From contig JAFUZM010000176.1 in NCBI GenBank assembly GCA_017476605.1, positions 1 through 64,000 on the forward strand: a stretch of DNA of 64,000 nt, read 5' to 3'. The notes under the pieces are model-generated. The model searched no databases, had not been told where the DNA came from, and saw only the letters and a list, made by a program, of their open reading frames with translations. Position 1 is the stretch's first letter, and each line of letters starts with the position of its first letter. Origin of the DNA: Clostridia bacterium (lineage in GTDB: Bacteria > Bacillota > Clostridia > Christensenellales > Aristaeellaceae). Shown here piece by piece: positions 60,612 to 64,000 of the stretch. Position numbers and translations under genes: made by a program.

Positions 60612-61472
60612 CTACATATCTGGTTCCTTTGCAGCTGCATCGCTGTCATAGGCACTCAGCAGTCCCCGAACCACAGTTGTTGCCTCCAGCTGCCTTGCCT
60701 CCACCACATGTCCAGTCAGGTATTCACCCTCTTCCGTCCCAGCATCATCATAGAATTCACAGCTACGGTTACGCCTGCAAAATGGTGTCCTGCCAAGATA
60801 CAAAGCAAAATGCTCAATCTCTGCCTTCGCCAAGTATGGAACCGCAGGTTCTCTCACTGTCTGAATCTTAGACAGTGCAGTGCACGCGCACTCCGATACA
60901 TGCGCCATCTCCCAGGCAGAAAGGCTGACGACGGCACTGGTATGAAAAAAGTCATAGTTGATCATGTAGATCATCGGAACATCCGGAATCACCATCATCA
61001 GGATGTACCTGAGCTTATGATTCTCCCTCAATTCTTCCTCTACAATCAACGTCCACTCCGGATCCTTTATCACCGCAACAAACGGTAAGAAGGGGAACTC
61101 CTTAGGGAGCATATTCTGCATTGCCATTGTCATTTCAGCAGAACCTTTCAAATCAATCCAGTCGGGATTGACCGGATCATACTGCCCTCCGTTTTCCCCA
61201 ATAGCCTCCTGAATCTCAGGACTCTTATACGCCTGATTGATCAGCTCCGACAATCGTCCTGCATCCAGCAGATATTCCCGCATCCATCTTTTCATTTTCT
61301 TTCTCTCCTTTTTTGAATTTCCTGTACCCGGAGAGCTTGCCAGATTTCCGCCTGCAGAGATGGCCGCCCTGTTATCCCACCAGGCATACTTTTCCTGCTT
61401 GTCCGTCGCCATCTGCATTTCCAACGTCTTCCCGACCCCGGCAATTTTAAAGCTTTCTGCGCTGTAGTCCAT
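60612..61472 (-). CDS. Unrecognised protein
   Basis: 286 residues from the ATG at 61470-61472, 7 nt after the stop of a small upstream ORF. A second start at 61293-61295 (227 residues) has the stronger AAAGGAGA ribosome binding site and may be the real one; the intervening codons still look coding (GC-rich third positions). No signal peptide. Mid-protein hydrophobic residues (LRYILMMVIPDVPMIYMINY) are probably a buried strand pair. His-and Cys-bearing segments (HVSECACT, GRTPFCRRNRSCEFYDD) could bind metal. No family was recognised. Confidence 0.55.
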   Translation of the reverse strand: MDYSAESFKIAGVGKTLEMQMATDKQEKYAWWDNRAAISAGGNLASSPGTGNSKKERKKMKRWMREYLLDAGRLSELINQAYKSPEIQEAIGENGGQYDPVNPDWIDLKGSAEMTMAMQNMLPKEFPFLPFVAVIKDPEWTLIVEEELRENHKLRYILMMVIPDVPMIYMINYDFFHTSAVVSLSAWEMAHVSECACTALSKIQTVREPAVPYLAKAEIEHFALYLGRTPFCRRNRSCEFYDDAGTEEGEYLTGHVVEARQLEATTVVRGLLSAYDSDAAAKEPDM

Positions 61473-61478
61473 TTTCCC

Positions 61479-61625
61479 CTATCGTCGGCTTCCCGCGCTG
61501 TCACGTCGCGTCAGTCTTCGTCCTATGCCGGATGTTCGGATCATTGCCTGCAGCAGCTGATACAGAGGTCTTTCATTCAGCTTCTCATACGTTTCTTCTT
61601 TAGCCTTGGAGTATCTCAGTTTCAC
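61479..61625 (-). CDS. Candidate small basic protein
   Basis: 48 residues from a GTG at 61623-61625, chosen because AGGAG lies 8 nt upstream; the open frame extends to 61736. It is Arg/Lys-rich with an amphipathic helix (KLRYSKAKEETYEKLNERP). It ends 7 nt before the next ORF's ATG, so translational coupling is possible. No similarity recognised; coding status is uncertain. Confidence 0.35.
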   Translation of the reverse strand: MKLRYSKAKEETYEKLNERPLYQLLQAMIRTSGIGRRLTRRDSAGSRR

Positions 61626-61805
61626 CTGCAAGTCTCCTCGCCATATAATCATAGCGAATGAAAGAGGAATTGTCTGTACCGAAAAACACACATTTGGGCC
61701 CAAAATGTTCTGATTCAGAACATTGCCTTGACGCATCTCCCTGACAGTCTATTACGCATTTGCTTTTCCAACGTTCATGCAATTGCGAAACCCACAATCA
61801 AAAAA

Positions 61806-61829
61806 GAGATTCGGTCTATTCCGAATCTC
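61806..61829 (-). terminator. Terminator (second of a tandem pair)
   Basis: 9-bp perfect stem (61806-61814, 61821-61829) with a T-run on the minus strand. Confidence 0.65.
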
Positions 61830-61867
61830 CATACGTTTCCTCACAATTATCTCAATTGCTATTTGGC

Positions 61868-61902
61868 AAAGGCGCATCCTGAAATACTCAGGATGCGCCT
61901 TT
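61868..61902 (-). terminator. Terminator after the ZinT-like gene
   Basis: 15-bp perfect stem (61868-61882, 61888-61902), 5-nt loop; the minus strand then has a short T-run. Confidence 0.8.
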
Positions 61903-61993
61903 CATCATGTTCAGTTGTATTCAAGCGAGGCAAGGAAATGTCTCGTTTCCCCTCCATCTGTAGGAAGCGAAACACTCCCTCATACGGTGCCCT

Positions 61994-63415
61994 TTATTCT
62001 TCCTCTCCGCCTGCATTTTCATCCACAAAAAGCTTGATGCACGCTTTGATCTGATTCTCCTTGTATCCGTCATTGATGCCCGCCGCCAGCCAGTAGGCAT
62101 ATTCACCCTCCGAATAGCTGCCCATGTCTTCAAGATGTTCGCCATAACGGAATTCAATGTGATAGGTTTCCGCAAGAGTGTCATCTGCGAAAGCAAAGTA
62201 GGTATACATTCCTGCGTCTGCTTCCTCTGCCTGATAAATATGCAGGCTGACTCCCATAGGCTCACCGAAGAAAGTTACCGGCACATCCTGCACATAATGG
62301 TAGGTGTGGTGGAATAGCTCTTTGCCCTCCGCATCTTCACCAGAGATCTCATTGCCGCTGACGGAGATTTTTTCAATACCGTTTTCAAAGAAACAATCAA
62401 AGACCATGGTGCTGGGATCACTTGCAAACGCATCCATTGCGTCCTGCCCCTTCAATGTGCCCATGAAACCGTCGGTCAGCATGGTATAGTACATTTCGGC
62501 TTCTGCATCCTCTTTCACATACGCCTTGATGCACTCCATCCAATAGTCCTTATACTCCTCCTTGGCAAATTCAGGGAACAGATTGATATAGGTACCTGTG
62601 AGTTTCAGCAGTGCTTCATCTGCCGGAATTGCAAGGTTAACCGAAACAGAATACACTCCATCCACCGTGATATACTGGATGCTCTCAATCGTTTTTCCCT
62701 TCACAGCTTCGCAAATGTCGCTGTCAAGGGCAAAGCCGATTTGTGCTTTCCGCCAAAGATTCGCGATATGACGCAGACCCACCTTGGTTTCATCACTGAG
62801 AACCAATACAACACCGCTGACGTTTTTCTCGGCCAGGGCATCATCAATGCCATCTACCTTGATCACAACATCTGCGTGACGATCATAGATAAGAGCTGCA
62901 GCGCCCTCAAGAGAAACAGGCTCCCCATTGACTGCAGAGAAGCTTCCCTCTGTGCTCATTGTCTTATACACAGCCGGTGTTTCCGCAAGCACATACCAGG
63001 AATAGCTTGGTGCCTCAAACAGCGCTTCGCTGCCGGTAAAAGTTGTGGTCGATTCCTGGCCTTTATTGGTTACGGTGATTTCCACCTGACTTGCATCTGT
63101 GATTTCCGTACCGCCCAGGTTTGCCAGCTGATCAAGAGTCTCTACATAGACAGGGAAAACCACACCGGTAATATCGCTGCCTGCCGGGTCTACATGGTAA
63201 GAGCCGCCTGCAAGTCCAATTGTGCGAGGCTTCATCATGGTAGATGAGGTCACAGCATCTATTTTCGAGGCATCCGTCACCTCCGCCGCATAGAACGCCG
63301 CATAGGGAATGTTCATCAGGACATAGCTGCCATCTGCAACTCCCACCGCCAAACTGCCAAGCAGGCAAAGTACGCAAGTCAATACGACCAGTCGAAGTAC
63401 GTTATGATTCTTCAT
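61994..63415 (-). CDS. Secreted protein with ZinT-like C-terminal domain
   Basis: 473 residues from the ATG at 63413-63415 with AGGGG upstream; the frame is open to 63463. A signal peptide (about 1-26, ending Val-Ala-Asp) is followed by a repeat-like beta-rich region (about 30-270) and a C-terminal domain (about 280-473) resembling the ZinT/YodA lipocalin-like fold, with TYHIEFRYGEHLEDM and a preceding FADDTLAE where ZinT has the SDH...HFH metal motif. Only one of the three His ligands is obvious, so metal binding may be altered. It is 15 nt after a flavodoxin gene, a pairing that suggests metal or redox stress. Confidence 0.65.
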   Translation of the reverse strand: MKNHNVLRLVVLTCVLCLLGSLAVGVADGSYVLMNIPYAAFYAAEVTDASKIDAVTSSTMMKPRTIGLAGGSYHVDPAGSDITGVVFPVYVETLDQLANLGGTEITDASQVEITVTNKGQESTTTFTGSEALFEAPSYSWYVLAETPAVYKTMSTEGSFSAVNGEPVSLEGAAALIYDRHADVVIKVDGIDDALAEKNVSGVVLVLSDETKVGLRHIANLWRKAQIGFALDSDICEAVKGKTIESIQYITVDGVYSVSVNLAIPADEALLKLTGTYINLFPEFAKEEYKDYWMECIKAYVKEDAEAEMYYTMLTDGFMGTLKGQDAMDAFASDPSTMVFDCFFENGIEKISVSGNEISGEDAEGKELFHHTYHYVQDVPVTFFGEPMGVSLHIYQAEEADAGMYTYFAFADDTLAETYHIEFRYGEHLEDMGSYSEGEYAYWLAAGINDGYKENQIKACIKLFVDENAGGEEE

Positions 63416-63429
63416 TTTTCTATCCCCTT

Positions 63430-63849
63430 TCATTTTACAAGCGCTGCGCCAATCGCCCTGCATGCTGCCAGTCCATCCTCATCCGGTGCTTCATGGGCAA
63501 TCACACTGTTTACCGACAACGCGATCCCCTTTTCATTGCAGCGTTCTTCCCAGGTCCGCATCCATTCTCCATCGCCCCAGCCAAAGGAGCCAAACAGAGC
63601 AACCTTCTTTCCTGTCAGTACACCTTCAATGCTCTCCAGCATGGGCAAGAATTCACTGTCTTCCAATTCTTCTGCACCCATTGCCGGGCATCCAAGCGCC
63701 ACTGCATCATATGAGGAGATGTCCCCAACATCACCACAGGTCAGCATATCCACTGCCGCGCCTGCATCTTTGGCACCTGCTGCCACCGCATTGGCCATGG
63801 TCTCCGTGTTACCGGTACCGCTCCAAAAAATAACCGCAAGTTTACTCAT
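63430..63849 (-). CDS. Flavodoxin
   Basis: 139 residues, short-chain type. The FMN phosphate loop WSGTGNTETMANAV is at residues 9-22, and the second FMN loop has LGCPAMGAEELEDSEF and LFGSFGWGDGEWM. It carries single electrons in the cytoplasm of anaerobes and often replaces ferredoxin under iron limitation. It is the first gene of a two-gene unit with the ZinT-like protein and lies behind two operator-like palindromes. Confidence 0.93.
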   Translation of the reverse strand: MSKLAVIFWSGTGNTETMANAVAAGAKDAGAAVDMLTCGDVGDISSYDAVALGCPAMGAEELEDSEFLPMLESIEGVLTGKKVALFGSFGWGDGEWMRTWEERCNEKGIALSVNSVIAHEAPDEDGLAACRAIGAALVK

Positions 63850-63888
63850 TACAGATATCTTCCTTCCATGGTTAAATTTGTATGAAAA

Positions 63889-63918
63889 CTGTCATGACAG
63901 AATGAACCGTCACGACAG
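63889..63918. promoter_or_regulatory. Tandem operator-like palindromes upstream of flavodoxin
   Basis: CTGTCATGACAG (63889-63900) is a perfect 12-bp palindrome. A near copy CCGTCACGACAG (63907-63918) lies 18 bp further on. Their spacing and position about 40 bp upstream of the flavodoxin start suggest a dimeric repressor or activator site; the regulator is not in the window. Confidence 0.5.
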
Positions 63919-64000
63919 ACTCCATCTCTCTTGTCGTTCTGCAATCCCCCATTTGTTCCGCGCGCAATCCTTTGACAGTTGCACGGCTTTCAGCGCTGGC

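Overview
The window looks like chromosome from a low-to-mid GC Gram-positive anaerobe of the Clostridia. The evidence is the ylxM-ffh-rpsP-khpA-rimM cluster, an LCP-family envelope protein, strong AGGAGG-type ribosome binding sites, TTG/GTG starts, many short type I signal peptides, and sugar and sulfur-amino-acid metabolism. A Christensenellales-like host is my best guess, but it rests on gene style, not on any marker search. No rRNA, tRNA or CRISPR array was seen.

Layout. 1-1.9 kb: an insertion sequence cut by the window edge (two-frame transposase with a likely -1 slippery site) and the remnant of a second transposase. 1.9-9.5 kb: membrane glycosyltransferases, a ROK glucokinase, an LCP protein and an M18 aminopeptidase. 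9.5-15.4 kb (minus): the SRP/ribosome-maturation operon, followed after rimM by two large secreted proteins where trmD-rplS is usual. 15.5-19.8 kb: a LysR regulator divergent from a methionine-type ABC transporter. Its binding protein is a circular permutation of MetQ, and each transporter unit has a structured leader. 19.9-24.5 kb (minus): xylulokinase, a beta-phosphoglucomutase-like HAD enzyme, a DUF362 ferredoxin-like protein and UDP-galactopyranose mutase. 24.5-37.3 kb (minus): housekeeping genes (HU, mazG, coaD, rsmD, alr, rlmH), two polyprenyl-type glycosyltransferases, a PHP phosphatase, an amino-acid kinase and a catalytically dead M1-peptidase homologue. 37.5-38.6 kb: trpS.

38.7-50.8 kb (minus): a surface-polymer locus with a CotH-type kinase, two copies of a VTC-domain (polyphosphate-polymerase-like) plus DUF4956 pair, polytopic membrane proteins, an MBOAT acyltransferase with its SGNH partner, and a GT-C glycosyltransferase. 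51-56.5 kb (plus): a YfhO-type membrane protein, a secreted protein of the same general kind as those after rimM, and a TelA-family protein. 57-61.6 kb (minus): accessory genes (AAA-ATPase/PD-(D/E)XK protein, Fic protein, an unrecognised protein). 61.9-63.9 kb (minus): a secreted protein with a ZinT-like C-terminus co-transcribed with a flavodoxin, behind tandem operator-like palindromes.

Most notable points: (1) MetQ is circularly permuted, with the classical C-terminal half first and the N-terminal half second, and it has no lipobox; (2) its 5' leader carries two perfect palindromes 33 bp apart, a competing 9-bp stem and a 16-codon leader ORF ending inside a hairpin; (3) the duplicated VTC-DUF4956 modules sit with CotH, MBOAT and SGNH genes in a probable uncharacterised cell-surface system; (4) an M1 peptidase homologue has lost all zinc ligands. 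Everything here was read by eye; no database search was run.
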